Shown piece by piece: positions 25,729-36,800 of a stretch of 64,000 bases of DNA (position 1 is its first letter; every line of letters begins with the position of its first letter). The stretch is from Sinomicrobium weinanense (lineage in GTDB: Bacteria; Bacteroidota; Bacteroidia; Flavobacteriales; Flavobacteriaceae), in NCBI RefSeq assembly GCF_018863395.1, contig NZ_JAHKRR010000002.1:735896-799895 (forward strand), in the 5' to 3' direction. Under the pieces are notes generated by a model. The model saw nothing but the letters and a program-made list of their open reading frames with translations. It was not told the DNA's origin and searched no databases. Position numbers and translations under genes: made by a program.

Positions 25729-25835
25729 TATATTTGAAAACCCACTAAGAAATCTTAGTGTTAATTTTTTTCTTTTTCATAGCAATTTTTTCCCATCCTT
25801 GACGCCGATTAAGGATGGGTTTTGTTTTTCCCCTC
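25729..25835 (+). ncRNA. Candidate small RNA between dnaJ and rarA
   Basis: TATATTTG (25729-25736) is an exact Bacteroidota -7 box on the plus strand. About 55 bp downstream a strong hairpin, CCCATCCTT/AAGGATGGG (25792-25828), is followed by a T-rich run. Between them lie a small hairpin (ACTAAGA/TCTTAGT, 25744-25759) and the 38-bp element also found at 2731-2768. Together these could define an RNA of about 95 nt, antisense to the last codons of rarA. No -33 TTG is at ideal spacing, so this is only a candidate. Confidence 0.35.
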
Positions 25836-27128
25836 CCGGTTATCGAGTGAAGCCGAGGTATATTTATCGCCCCAACGCTTTTGCATAAACTCCTTTATAT
25901 TGTTTTCCCTGGCATTTTTTCCGGGAACATAAAACGAAGTCCCTTTAAGTTCATCCGGCAAAAATTCCTGGTCTACGAAATTCCCGGTATAATCGTGTGC
26001 ATACTTATATTTTTCGCCATAGCCCAGTTCTTTCATCAGTTTGGTGGGTGCATTCCGCAGGTGTAGGGGCACGGAAAGGTCGCCGGTCTGCCTCACGGCC
26101 TCCTGTGCCTTGTTGATAGCCATATAAGCGGTGTTGCTCTTAGGTGATGTAGCCAGGTATATAGCACACTGGCTCAGTATAATGCGAGATTCCGGGTAGC
26201 CGATAGTGGTCACCGCCTGAAAAGTATTATTAGCGATCACCAGTGCCGTGGGATTGGCTATACCAATATCTTCAGCGGCATGGATAAGCATCCGCCTGGC
26301 TATGAATTTTACATCCTCTCCCCCTTCGATCATACGGGCCAGCCAGTATACCGCCCCATTGGGATCGCTTCCGCGTATCGACTTTATGAAGGCCGATACA
26401 ATATCGTAATGTTGCTCACCGGTCTTGTCGTAACGTACCGTGTTTTTCTGTACCTTTTCCAGGACAAGATCATTGGTAACGGTCACCTCTTCCGTTCCTT
26501 CGGAATTGATGACCAGTTCAAAAATATTAAGCAATTTACGCCCGTCTCCCCCCGATAATCGCAACAGGGCTTCCGTTTCCTTTAAATTTATCTTCAGTTC
26601 CGACAGCACCGGGTCCTTTTCCATAGCCCGGTGCAGCAGGGCCTCCAGGTCTTCTTTATTAAAGGCATTGAGCACATAGACCTGGCAGCGCGAAAGCAGA
26701 GCGGGAATGACCTCAAAACTGGGATTTTCGGTAGTAGCCCCGATAAGGGTCACCCATCCTTTTTCTACTGCTCCGAGCAACGAATCCTGCTGGGATTTGC
26801 TGAAGCGATGTATCTCATCGATGAATAAAATAGGGTTTTTGGTCGTAAAAAGCCCTCCGCTCTTTTTCGCTTTTTCAATGACTTCCCTTACATCTTTTAC
26901 TCCGCTGCTAATGGCGCTAAGGGTATAAAAGGGCCTGTCGCTTTCATTCGCAATAATATTGGCCAGGGTGGTCTTCCCCGTCCCGGGAGGGCCCCAAAAG
27001 ATCAAAGAGGGGATCATACCCCTTTTTATCTGTTTGGTTAACGATCCTGTTTCTCCTACCAGATGCGACTGGCTAATGTAGTCTTCCAGGGTCCTTGGCC
27101 GTATTCGTTCTGCTAGTGGTTCATTCAT
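25809..27128 (-). CDS. rarA: Replication-associated recombination protein A (RarA/MgsA, AAA+ ATPase)
   Basis: A 439-residue clamp-loader-like ATPase. It has Walker A GPPGTGKTT (near 45-53), Walker B LFIDEIHRF, the sensor segment GATTENPSF and the RarA C-terminal tetramer domain. It acts at stalled replication forks. The last 17 residues (from about YTSASLDNREG) are encoded by a dispersed repeat (CGAGYGAAGCCGAGG) and the arm of a terminator-like hairpin; the family core appears to end at RWGDKY. ATG at 27128. Confidence 0.95.
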   Translation of the reverse strand: MNEPLAERIRPRTLEDYISQSHLVGETGSLTKQIKRGMIPSLIFWGPPGTGKTTLANIIANESDRPFYTLSAISSGVKDVREVIEKAKKSGGLFTTKNPILFIDEIHRFSKSQQDSLLGAVEKGWVTLIGATTENPSFEVIPALLSRCQVYVLNAFNKEDLEALLHRAMEKDPVLSELKINLKETEALLRLSGGDGRKLLNIFELVINSEGTEEVTVTNDLVLEKVQKNTVRYDKTGEQHYDIVSAFIKSIRGSDPNGAVYWLARMIEGGEDVKFIARRMLIHAAEDIGIANPTALVIANNTFQAVTTIGYPESRIILSQCAIYLATSPKSNTAYMAINKAQEAVRQTGDLSVPLHLRNAPTKLMKELGYGEKYKYAHDYTGNFVDQEFLPDELKGTSFYVPGKNARENNIKEFMQKRWGDKYTSASLDNREGKNKTHP

Positions 27129-27222
27129 GCCATAAAATTACTATATTTATTTTGATGACAATTTACCATGTTTCGGATTTTTGGCAACCTGTTTGCCAAT
27201 TGACTAATAAAAAAACAACCCC

Positions 27223-27912
27223 ATGCAAGACCACAAGGCTTTTCAGTTTTCACTGACCACTGTTCTGTATCCTTTTCTGTTCGTGGTACTGATCTGGACG
27301 GTATACTGGGTACAGATTAAATATGGCTATGACTTTACGGACTACGGAATACTTCCGCGCACCATCTCAGGCCTTAAAGGGATCGTATTCAGCCCTTTTC
27401 TTCACGGCTCAATAAAGCATCTCTATAACAACACTTTTCCCCTGCTTATCCTGGGAACTATACTCTTCTATTTTTACGTCCGGCAAAGTCCCCGGGTTAT
27501 CCTTTACGGTATTCTCCTCAGCGGTTTTCTCACCTGGATCATAGGCCGGGAGGCTTATCATATTGGTGCCAGCGGGCTTATATACGTATTCAGCAGTTTT
27601 ATATTTTTTAAGGGGATCTTTACAAAATATTATCGCCTTGTAGCACTTTCACTCCTGGTAGTATTTCTGTACGGGGGGTTGTTGTGGTATGTTTTTCCCA
27701 TCGATGAGGAGATTTCCTGGGAAGGGCACCTTTCCGGCCTGATCACCGGGTTTATCCTGGCGGTGTTTATCCGGGGGAACCTTCCTAAACCAGTAAAATA
27801 CGCCTGGGAAAGGGAAGATTACGACGAAGAGAACGACCCTTTTTTAAAGCATTTCGACGAAAACGGGAACTTTATAGAACATCCGGACCAGATCCCGGAA
27901 GAAGAAGATTAA
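27223..27912 (+). CDS. Rhomboid-family intramembrane serine protease
   Basis: A 229-residue membrane protein with six helices. The catalytic serine is in GASGLIY (near 117-120) and the histidine in WEGHLSGLITGF (near 170); HLYNNTFPLLILG matches the conserved helix 2 HxxxN region. The 35-residue C-terminal tail is strongly acidic (EDYDEENDPF, PEEED). Substrate unknown. It is divergent from rarA. Confidence 0.9.
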   Translation: MQDHKAFQFSLTTVLYPFLFVVLIWTVYWVQIKYGYDFTDYGILPRTISGLKGIVFSPFLHGSIKHLYNNTFPLLILGTILFYFYVRQSPRVILYGILLSGFLTWIIGREAYHIGASGLIYVFSSFIFFKGIFTKYYRLVALSLLVVFLYGGLLWYVFPIDEEISWEGHLSGLITGFILAVFIRGNLPKPVKYAWEREDYDEENDPFLKHFDENGNFIEHPDQIPEEED

Positions 27913-27953
27913 ATCGATAAAGGCCAGGCAAGGTCTTTTACCGGTCTAAAAGG

Positions 27954-28006
27954 TCCCGACTGCACTTGCAGATATATGTAGTAGTATCGGGCCAGTACAG
28001 TCGGGG
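27954..28006. terminator. Inverted repeat between convergent genes
   Basis: TCCCGACTG (27954-27962) and CAGTCGGGG (27998-28006) with a 35-nt loop, between the rhomboid gene and the secreted protein gene. It probably ends transcription from both sides, but the T-runs are weak. Confidence 0.45.
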
Positions 28007-28014
28007 AGGTCTCT

Positions 28015-28812
28015 TTAAAATTTGATCTTCAGCTCTTCTTCTATGCGCTCACCGCCTTCGTAATATTCGGCAATCCATTTTCCGTCTTTTTTGGTAAGCA
28101 TACCATTCTTATCCCTTATAATATAAACATTGTCAGCACTGGTCTTTTGCAAAACAAAAATCACTTTCGGACTGCTGTCCACCAGTTGGTAACCATTTTC
28201 CACAGGTTGTGCATACAATACCCCGTCGTTTTTAATCCCAGCCTTTCGGGCCACAGGAACAGGGTTCTCTGTTTTTTCCACCACTTTTGGCTGCTCGGTA
28301 GTCTGTTGCCGGGAGGGAGCTACGGAAGATGCCTGTGCCGGGGGTGCAGTCGCCGTAGCGCGGCTTGAGGACACGATAGATATGGAGGGATCGTAATTGT
28401 AATTCAATTCTTCCACAGATTTAAAGGCTTTGCGAAGCGCATCGTGATAGGCTGTCTTAAAATCCTTCTCCTTGCTCTTTCCTTCTTCGGAAGTAAAAAT
28501 CACTTCGCCCCTGCAATTGGTAAGTTCCACATTGAGCCTGGTAGTAAACATGTTCGAATTATCCTTGACATCGGCTTTCAGGGCCAGACAACTGTTTTCT
28601 TCAACCTCCGTAGTAAGATGGTTTGCGTAAACCGCCTTGAAATTGTATTTTTCAAAGAGAAACTTGGTCAGGGCATTGACCTGGTATTGGTTTTCCTTTT
28701 TGAGAAAATCGAACTTCTGGGGAACAATAACATATTTATAACCGTCAACACTGCTCTGAGCAGATCCCAACATTATACTGAACAAAGCGAAAACAAATAT
28801 TATTCTTTTCAT
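28015..28812 (-). CDS. Secreted hypothetical protein
   Basis: A 265-residue protein with a clear signal peptide (FVFALFSIMLGSAQ). Residues 25-130 form a mixed domain (YKYVIVPQKFDFLKKENQYQVNALTKFLF) resembling the N-terminal part of other flavobacterial envelope proteins. A Ser/Ala/Pro/Gln-rich linker (about 150-190) leads to a C-terminal repeat-like beta segment (YIIRDKNGMLTKKDGKWIAEYY). No family function recognised. The linker suggests two modules in the periplasm or outer surface. It has its own transcript; the region 28813-28980 upstream holds nothing I recognise. Confidence 0.75.
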   Translation of the reverse strand: MKRIIFVFALFSIMLGSAQSSVDGYKYVIVPQKFDFLKKENQYQVNALTKFLFEKYNFKAVYANHLTTEVEENSCLALKADVKDNSNMFTTRLNVELTNCRGEVIFTSEEGKSKEKDFKTAYHDALRKAFKSVEELNYNYDPSISIVSSSRATATAPPAQASSVAPSRQQTTEQPKVVEKTENPVPVARKAGIKNDGVLYAQPVENGYQLVDSSPKVIFVLQKTSADNVYIIRDKNGMLTKKDGKWIAEYYEGGERIEEELKIKF

Positions 28813-28990
28813 CGTTTTAATGAGTTTTTTAATTGAAAGAGTCCCAGGTTTCCGGGAACAGAGGTTTCGGTAAGAGAACTTTCAGCCCTCTCGCTCCTTC
28901 TATGTATCCTTCAGGCTTAACTATATTTTTGCTAAGTTCTGAAATTCTGTTCATATATCCATTAAAACCCGAAAAATTATATAGTTCAGG

Positions 28991-29025
28991 GACAAAAAAA
29001 GCCCCGGACTTTTAAAGTCCGGGGC
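28991..29025 (-). terminator. Terminator of the tRNA-tuf-rpoBC-DUF3467 operon
   Basis: On the minus strand GCCCCGGACTTT pairs with AAAGTCCGGGGC, then seven T residues follow. It begins 16 bp after the DUF3467 stop. Confidence 0.92.
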
Positions 29026-29040
29026 TTATTGTTTTACGGT

Positions 29041-29358
29041 TTACGCTTCTCCCGTCGGGCCGAAGTTCATCGGTATGGGAGGCTGTTCGTAATCCTTGAT
29101 CTCTCCATGAGCAGATTCAAAACGGCTGACATTGTCTGCAAGTGCCTTCAGAAAACGCTTGGCGTGCTGTGGGGTAAGTATAATACGGCTCTTTACTTTG
29201 GCTTTGGGAGCCCCGGGCATCATACTTATAAAATCCACAACGAATTCAGATACGGAATGGTTTATGATCGCCAGGTTAGAATATGTTCCTTCGGCAACAC
29301 TTTCGTCCAATTCGATATCTATCTGCTGATCTCGTTTAGGTTTGTTCTGATCACTCAT
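29041..29358 (-). CDS. DUF3467 protein at the end of the RNA polymerase operon
   Basis: A 105-residue cytosolic protein matching DUF3467, with YSNLAIINHSVSEFVVDFI and RIILTPQHAKRFLKALADN. It lies 78 bp after rpoC, before a strong terminator, so it is the last gene of the ribosome and RNA polymerase operon. This place is typical for Bacteroidota. Function unknown; the location suggests a link to transcription, but that is inference. Confidence 0.9.
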   Translation of the reverse strand: MSDQNKPKRDQQIDIELDESVAEGTYSNLAIINHSVSEFVVDFISMMPGAPKAKVKSRIILTPQHAKRFLKALADNVSRFESAHGEIKDYEQPPIPMNFGPTGEA

Positions 29359-29367
29359 GATTTTATA

Positions 29368-29428
29368 TTCAAAGTTTAAGGTTCAAAGTTCAAAGTTTAT
29401 TAGTCAAACCTTGAACCTTGAACTTTGG
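29368..29428. repeat. Heptamer inverted repeat between rpoC and DUF3467
   Basis: The left arm repeats TTCAAAG/GTTCAAAG units and the right arm their complement (CCTTGAA, CTTTGG). It can form a long hairpin in the operon mRNA. Similar elements lie at 37685-37775 and 42300-42350. Confidence 0.7.
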
Positions 29429-29436
29429 CCCTTAAA

Positions 29437-32400
29437 TTAATAAAGACTTGCTTCTTTCTTATTGCTCATTATTTCATCGTACTCTTCTTTAGAGCCTACG
29501 ATGATGTTGTCATAGTCGCGCATACCTGTTCCTGCTGGGATCTTGTGACCAACGATCACGTTTTCCTTCAGGCCTTCCAGTGTATCTACTTTACCGTTCA
29601 CTGCTGCTTCGTTCAGTACCTTGGTGGTTTCCTGGAATGAAGCGGCCGAGATGAACGACTTGGTTTGCAACGATGCTCTGGTAATACCCTGGAGTACCGG
29701 TGAAGCGGTAGCCGGGACCACATCCCTGGCCACAACCAGCTTCTTGTCTGCCCTTTTGAGGATAGAATTTTCATCCCTGAGCTGACGCAATGTAATGATC
29801 TGGCCGGGTTTGAGTGCGGTAGAGTCTCCTGCATCTTCAACAACTTTCTTACCGAACAGTTCGTCGTTCTCTTCGATAAAGTCGTCTTTATGAACGAGCT
29901 GTCCTTCGAGGAAGATGGTATCTCCGGGATCGTTGATCCTAACCTTACGCATCATCTGACGGACAACCACTTCAAAGTGTTTGTCATTGATCTTCACACC
30001 CTGTAGACGGTAGACTTCCTGTACTTCGTTAACCAGGTATTGCTGAACGGCAGACGGCCCTTTGATCTTGAGTATATCTTCGGGTGTCACAGAACCGTCA
30101 GACAGAGGCATTCCGGCCCTTACAAAGTCGTTTTCCTGTACTAGGATCTGGTTTGAAAGTTTTACGAGATACTTCTTCAATTCTCCCAGTTTGGACTCGA
30201 CAATGATCTCGCGGTTACCACGTTTTATCTTACCGAACGACACTACACCGTCGATCTCGGAAACAACGGCAGGGTTTGAGGGGTTCCGTGCTTCGAAAAG
30301 CTCGGTAACCCTGGGCAGACCACCGGTAATATCCCCGGCCTTGGCCGATTTACGCGGTATCTTAACCAGAACCTTACCTTCTTTGATCTTTTCACCGTCG
30401 TCTACCATGATGTGGGCTCCTACGGGTAAGTTGTACGAACGCAGGGTCTCTCCTTTACTGCCTTTAATAAGCAGCGTAGGAATGAGTTTCTTGTTCCTGG
30501 ATTCGGAGATCACTTTTTCCTGGAATCCGGTCTGTTCGTCGATCTCTACCTGATAGGTAATTCCCTGTTCTATATTTTCGTAAACGATGCTTCCGGAAAA
30601 TTCGGAAATGATCACCCCATTATAGGGATCCCACTGGCAGATTACATCATCCTTGCTTATCTTTTGTCCATCCTTGATGAATATCTGTGATCCATAAGGA
30701 ATGTTATTGGTACTCAATACGATACCGGTCTTTTTATCGGTGATCTTCACCTCCGAGGTTCGGGATATCACAACGTCGACTTTCTCTCCTTCCGAGTTCT
30801 CGCTCTTTACGATCTTGAGGTCTTCTATCGTAGCTACACCGTCGAATTTGGCCAGCAACTTGTTCTCTTCAGAAATGTTCCCGGCAATACCTCCTACGTG
30901 GAAGGTACGCAGTGTTAACTGTGTACCGGGCTCCCCGATAGACTGTGCTGCGATAACACCAACGGATTCTCCTCTTTGTACCATTTTCCCGGTGGCCAGG
31001 TTACGGCCGTAACATTTGGCACAGATACCTTGTTTGGCTTCACAGGTCAGGGCAGAGCGTACTTCCATACGTTCCAGCGGAGATGCGTCTATCTTTTTCA
31101 CCATCTCTTCGGTGATCTCTTCGCCCGAACTTACGAGTAGTTCTTCGGTGAGCGGATCGTAAACATCGTTCAGCGATACACGTCCGAGTATCCTTTCCCC
31201 GAGCGACTCCACAACCTCCTCGTTCTTTTTGAGGGCTTCTACTTCCACACCTCTCAGGGTACCGCAATCCTCGGTATTGATAATGACATCCTGGGAAACA
31301 TCCACCAGACGACGGGTCAGATAACCGGCATCGGCCGTTTTCAGGGCGGTATCGGCAAGACCTTTACGCGCACCGTGAGTGGAGATAAAGTATTCCAGGA
31401 TGGAAAGTCCTTCTTTAAAGTTGGACAGGATGGGGTTTTCAATAATCTCCCCTCCTCCTGCCGTAGATTTCTTCGGCTTGGCCATCAAACCACGCATTCC
31501 GGTAAGCTGTCGGATCTGTTCTTTGGATCCCCTCGCTCCGGAGTCGAGCATCATGTACACGGAGTTAAAGCCTTGCTTGTCCTCACGGATACGCTTCATG
31601 GCAAGTTCGGTAAGCATGGCATTGGTTGATGTCCACACATCGATCACCTGGTTATAACGTTCGTTATTGGTGATCAGACCCATGTTGTAGTTCATCATAA
31701 TGCCTTCTACCTGCTCATTGGCCTCACCGATCATCTGGTGTTTTTCTTTCGGGATAATAATATCTCCAAGGCTGAACGACAGTCCTCCCTGGAATGCCAT
31801 CCTGTACCCGGTATTCTTTATTTTATCCAGAAAGTCCGCCGTAGCAGGCACATTGGTCACTTTCAGTACGTAACCGATAATGTCACGCAGTGACTTCTTG
31901 GTAAGTACCGTATTGATGTAGCCTGCCTCTTCAGGGACTACTTCATTGAACAGTATCCTCCCTACGGTGGTTTCTATGATCTGGTTGACCAGTTCCCTAT
32001 CTTCATTAAAATCTTTTGTCCTTACCTTAACGATGGCATTGAGGTCCACTTTTTTCTCATTATAGGCAATGATCACCTCTTCCGGAGAGTAGAAGGTGAG
32101 CCCTTCTCCTTTTACGGGTTCTTCCGGAGTACTCCTTCGTTCCTTGGTCATATAGTACAGTCCGAGTACCATATCCTGTGAAGGTACGGTGATCGGCGAA
32201 CCATTGGCAGGGTTCAGGATATTATGAGAAGCCAGCATCAGTAACTGTGCTTCGAGTATGGCCTCGGGGCCCAGCGGCAGGTGTACCGCCATCTGGTCAC
32301 CATCAAAGTCGGCGTTGAATGCGGTACAGGCCAGCGGGTGCAGCTGAATGGCCTTTCCTTCTATCAGTTTGGGCTGGAAGGCCTGAATACCCAGCCTGTG

Positions 32401-33738
32401 CAGCGTAGGAGCCCGGTTGAGTAATACCGGGTGGCCTTTGATAACGTTGTCCAGGATATCCCAAACCACGGGTTCTTTTCTGTCTATGATCTTCTTGGCG
32501 GATTTTACGGTCTTTACAATACCCCTTTCGATCAGCTTACGGATTACGAAAGGCTTGTATATTTCCGCTGCCATGTCTTTCGGCAGACCGCACTCGTACA
32601 TTCTCAATTCCGGACCTACAACGATCACAGAACGTGCAGAATAGTCCACACGTTTACCGAGGAGGTTCTGACGGAAACGTCCCTGCTTTCCTTTAAGGGA
32701 GTCGGACAGGGATTTCAGCGGCCTGTTTGACTCGGTCTTCACCGCAGAAGACTTACGGGTATTGTCGAACAGGGAGTCCACAGATTCCTGGAGCATCCTC
32801 TTTTCGTTACGGAGGATTACTTCGGGCGCTTTGATCTCCATCAGTCTTTTCAGACGGTTATTCCTTATGATTACCCTTCGGTACAGGTCATTCAGGTCGG
32901 ATGTGGCAAAACGTCCTCCGTCCAGGGGTACCAGCGGCCGCAGTTCCGGCGGAATTACAGGGATTACTTTCAGGATCATCCATTCGGGTTTGTTCTCCCT
33001 GTTTTGCTGGGCCTCACGGAAGGCTTCCACGACCTGCAGCCTTTTGAGGGCTTCGGTCTTTCTTTGTTTTGAAGTTTCGTTATTGGCCTTATGGCGCAGG
33101 TCATAGGACAAAGCGTCCAGGTCTATCCTGTTCAGCAGTTCTATGATACACTCTGCCCCCATTTTGGCAATGAACTTGTTGGGGTCGGTGTCTTCCAGGT
33201 ACTGGTTGTCCTGCGGAAGGCTGTCCAGTATGTTCAGATATTCTTCTTCGGTGAGGAAATCCATTGACTGTACGGGTTCCCCTTCCGCGTTCTTGGCATT
33301 CCCGGGCTGTATAACCACATAGCGCTCGTAATAGATGATCATATCGAGCTTCTTGGAAGGCAGTCCCAGCAGGTACCCTATCTTGTTGGGCAGGGACCTG
33401 AAATACCATATATGTGCAATAGGAACTACGAGGTTGATGTGCCCAACGCGGTCCCTTCGTACTTTTTTCTCGGTAACTTCAACACCACACCGGTCGCATA
33501 CAATGCCTTTATACCTGATCCTCTTGTATTTTCCACAGGCACATTCATAATCCTTGACCGGACCGAAGATCCGTTCGCAAAACAACCCGTCACGTTCCGG
33601 TTTATGGGTCCGGTAGTTGATGGTTTCCGGCTTTAAAACCTCTCCGCGGGACTCCGCCAGGATAGACTCCGGTGATGCCAGGCCAATGGAGATCTTGTTA
33701 AATCTCGTTACTGTATTCTTATCTTTTCCTCTAGCCAT
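29437..33738 (-). CDS. rpoC: DNA-directed RNA polymerase subunit beta'
   Basis: A 1,433-residue beta' subunit. The N-terminal zinc site reads [20 protein letters not shown], the catalytic magnesium loop is NADFDGD and the second zinc site is [13 protein letters not shown]. The start is set at the ATG at 33738 ([10 protein letters not shown]); the frame is open 22 codons upstream into the spacer, which is not conserved. It follows rpoB by 88 bp. The C-terminal KKEASLY tail is short. Confidence 0.98.
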   Translation of the reverse strand: MARGKDKNTVTRFNKISIGLASPESILAESRGEVLKPETINYRTHKPERDGLFCERIFGPVKDYECACGKYKRIRYKGIVCDRCGVEVTEKKVRRDRVGHINLVVPIAHIWYFRSLPNKIGYLLGLPSKKLDMIIYYERYVVIQPGNAKNAEGEPVQSMDFLTEEEYLNILDSLPQDNQYLEDTDPNKFIAKMGAECIIELLNRIDLDALSYDLRHKANNETSKQRKTEALKRLQVVEAFREAQQNRENKPEWMILKVIPVIPPELRPLVPLDGGRFATSDLNDLYRRVIIRNNRLKRLMEIKAPEVILRNEKRMLQESVDSLFDNTRKSSAVKTESNRPLKSLSDSLKGKQGRFRQNLLGKRVDYSARSVIVVGPELRMYECGLPKDMAAEIYKPFVIRKLIERGIVKTVKSAKKIIDRKEPVVWDILDNVIKGHPVLLNRAPTLHRLGIQAFQPKLIEGKAIQLHPLACTAFNADFDGDQMAVHLPLGPEAILEAQLLMLASHNILNPANGSPITVPSQDMVLGLYYMTKERRSTPEEPVKGEGLTFYSPEEVIIAYNEKKVDLNAIVKVRTKDFNEDRELVNQIIETTVGRILFNEVVPEEAGYINTVLTKKSLRDIIGYVLKVTNVPATADFLDKIKNTGYRMAFQGGLSFSLGDIIIPKEKHQMIGEANEQVEGIMMNYNMGLITNNERYNQVIDVWTSTNAMLTELAMKRIREDKQGFNSVYMMLDSGARGSKEQIRQLTGMRGLMAKPKKSTAGGGEIIENPILSNFKEGLSILEYFISTHGARKGLADTALKTADAGYLTRRLVDVSQDVIINTEDCGTLRGVEVEALKKNEEVVESLGERILGRVSLNDVYDPLTEELLVSSGEEITEEMVKKIDASPLERMEVRSALTCEAKQGICAKCYGRNLATGKMVQRGESVGVIAAQSIGEPGTQLTLRTFHVGGIAGNISEENKLLAKFDGVATIEDLKIVKSENSEGEKVDVVISRTSEVKITDKKTGIVLSTNNIPYGSQIFIKDGQKISKDDVICQWDPYNGVIISEFSGSIVYENIEQGITYQVEIDEQTGFQEKVISESRNKKLIPTLLIKGSKGETLRSYNLPVGAHIMVDDGEKIKEGKVLVKIPRKSAKAGDITGGLPRVTELFEARNPSNPAVVSEIDGVVSFGKIKRGNREIIVESKLGELKKYLVKLSNQILVQENDFVRAGMPLSDGSVTPEDILKIKGPSAVQQYLVNEVQEVYRLQGVKINDKHFEVVVRQMMRKVRINDPGDTIFLEGQLVHKDDFIEENDELFGKKVVEDAGDSTALKPGQIITLRQLRDENSILKRADKKLVVARDVVPATASPVLQGITRASLQTKSFISAASFQETTKVLNEAAVNGKVDTLEGLKENVIVGHKIPAGTGMRDYDNIIVGSKEEYDEIMSNKKEASLY

Positions 33739-33826
33739 GATGTATGGTGATAATGAATTAAGTGTAATTTGGTACGGGTTTCCGGCGGATGGTCTGTGAA
33801 CCACCTGCCGGTCTCCGTGATATCAA

Positions 33827-36800
33827 TTATTCCTCCAGCCTGATGTCGAGTCCCAGGCCTTTGAGTTCGTGCATCAATACATTGAAGGATTCGGGCAGTC
33901 CGGGTTCCGGCATGGCCTCTCCTTTTACGATAGATTCGTAAGTCTTGGCCCTTCCGATCACATCGTCAGACTTCACGGTGAGGATCTCCCTCAGTGTGCT
34001 GGATGCTCCGTAGGCTTCCAGAGCCCATACTTCCATCTCTCCGAAACGTTGTCCTCCAAACTGTGCTTTACCACCGAGCGGTTGCTGTGTGATCAGCGAG
34101 TAAGGTCCGATAGAACGGGCGTGCATCTTATCGTCGATCATGTGGCCGAGTTTTATCATGTAGATAACTCCTACGGTCGCAGCCTGGTCAAAACGTTCTC
34201 CTGTGCCTCCGTCATAGAGGTGGGTATGTCCGAATCTCGGCACCCCGGCTTCGTCAGTATATTTGTTGATCTCATCCAGCGAAGCTCCGTCGAAAATAGG
34301 CGTTGCAAACTTCTTACCGAGTTTTTTACCTGCCCATCCGAGTACGGTTTCGTAGATCTGGCCAATGTTCATACGCGAAGGTACCCCCAGTGGGTTGAGC
34401 ACGATGTCTACCGGTGTACCGTCTTCGAGGAAAGGCATATCTTCCTGGCGAACGATACGGGCCACAATACCTTTGTTACCGTGGCGACCGGCCATCTTGT
34501 CTCCCACTTTCAGTTTACGTTTCTTAGCGATGTAGATCTTGGCCAGTTTCATAATACCGGCAGGAAGTTCATCTCCTACGGAAATGGTAAACTTGTCTCT
34601 TCGCAATGCTCCCTGAAGGTCATTCAGTTTGATCTTGTAATTGTGCAGCAGATCGGCGATCAGTGCATTGGTATGATCGTCTGTCGTCCAGGTTCCGCCT
34701 ACGAGGTGAGCAAAATCGTCCACCCCGTTGAGCATTTTCAGGGTGTATTTCTTCCCTTTCGGCAATACTTCCTCGCCGAGGTCGTTCAATACCCCTTGTG
34801 ATGTTTTTCCGTTTACGAGGGTAAACAGTTTTTCCACCAGTACACTCTTCAGGTCCTCGAACTTGGTGTTGTATTCCAACTCGAGTTTGGCGATATCCTC
34901 TTTATCTTTTGCTCTTTTGCGTTTATCTTTAAGCGCTCTGGCAAACAGTTTTTTGTCAATAACCACACCTCTCAGTGAAGGAGAAGCCTTGAGAGAAGCA
35001 TCTTTTACGTCCCCGGCCTTATCTCCGAAGATAGCTCTTAACAGCTTTTCTTCCGGTGTCGGGTCTGATTCTCCCTTAGGTGTGATCTTACCGATAAGGA
35101 TGTCACCGGGTTTTACTTCGGCACCGATCCTTATCATTCCCTGTTCATCGAGATCTTTTGTAGCTTCTTCGGAAACGTTCGGGATGTCGTTGGTAAGCTC
35201 TTCCGCTCCGAGTTTGGTATCCCTTACTTCGAGAGAGTACTCGTCGATATGGATAGAGGTAAAGATATCTTCCCTTACCACTTTTTCGGAGATCACTATC
35301 GCATCCTCAAAGTTATATCCTTTCCAGGGCATGAAGGCCACCTGCATGTTCCTTCCAAGGGCAAGTTCGCCCTGTTGGGTGGCGTATCCTTCACAAAGTA
35401 CCTGCCCTTTGGCAACCCTGTCCCCCTTTTTAACGATAGGTTTCAGGTTTATGGAAGTCCCCTGGTTTGTTTTTCTGAACTTGATGAGTTCGTAAGTCTT
35501 GGAATCATTGTCAAAACTTACCAGTCTATCTTCTTCTGTTCTGTCGTATTTAATGGTGATCTTCTGGGCATCTACATATTCTACCTCACCATCGCCTTCG
35601 GCATTGATCAGCACCCTGGAATCAGAGGCTACTCTTCTTTCCAGTCCGGTACCTACCACCGGTGCTTCGGGCCTTAAAATAGGAACAGCCTGGCGCATCA
35701 TGTTAGATCCCATGAGGGCACGGTTCGCATCATCGTGTTCCAGGAACGGGATTAGCGATGCGGATATAGACGCGATCTGATTGGGCGCTACGTCGGTGTA
35801 GTGCACCTGGGCCGGGTCTACTACCGGGAAATCGCCTTCTTCACGTGCAATAACCTTGTCTTTTAGTATAGTGCCATCCTCGTCCAGGGGGATATTCGCT
35901 TGTGCGATGAGTTTTTCTTCTTCTTCTTCCGCACTCAAATACCCGTATTCGGAAACATCTACTTTTCCGTTCTCTACTTTGCGGTAAGGGGTTTCAATGA
36001 AGCCCATGTTATTTACCTTCGCGAAAACGCTCAGCGAGGAGATCAGACCGATATTCGGCCCTTCGGGTGTTTCGATGGGGCAAAGGCGTCCGTAGTGTGT
36101 ATAGTGAACATCACGAACCTCGAATCCTGCTCTCTCCCTGGAAAGTCCGCCCGGTCCGAGTGCAGACAAACGTCTTTTGTGTGTAATTTCGGCCAACGGG
36201 TTGGTCTGGTCCATAAACTGGGACAACTGATTGGTACCGAAGAAAGAATTGATCACTGAAGACAGGGTCTTGGCATTGATAAGGTCTATCGGGGTAAACA
36301 CCTCGTTGTCCCTTACGTTCATCCGTTCGCGAATGGTCCTTGCCATACGGGCCAGACCTACGCCGAACTGTGCAGACAATTGTTCTCCAACTGTTCTCAC
36401 ACGCCTGTTAGACAGGTGATCGATATCATCCACCTCGGCCTTGGCGCTTATCAGCTCTATCAGGTATTTAATGATAGTGATGATATCTTCCTTGGTGAGG
36501 ATCTGTTTCTCCATATCGATATTGAGACCCAGCTTCTTGTTCATCCTGTACCGTCCCACTTCACCGAGATTGTATCGCTGATCGGAGAAGAACAGTTTGT
36601 CTATGATACCACGTGCGGTCTCCTCATCGGGCGGTTCCGCGTTACGCAGTTGTCTGTATATATGCTCTACCGCCTCTTTTTCGGAGTTGGTAGGGTCTTT
36701 TTGCAGTGTATTGTGAATTATCGCGTAGTCTGCAGTCTGGCTGTCTTCCTTGTGCAGGAGGATGGTTTTTACATCTGCATCGATAATCTCTTCTATATGG

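Noticed and set aside
33869-34801. Open frame of 310 codons opposite rpoB
   Set aside because: Caused by codon bias in a long conserved gene; no features of a real protein.
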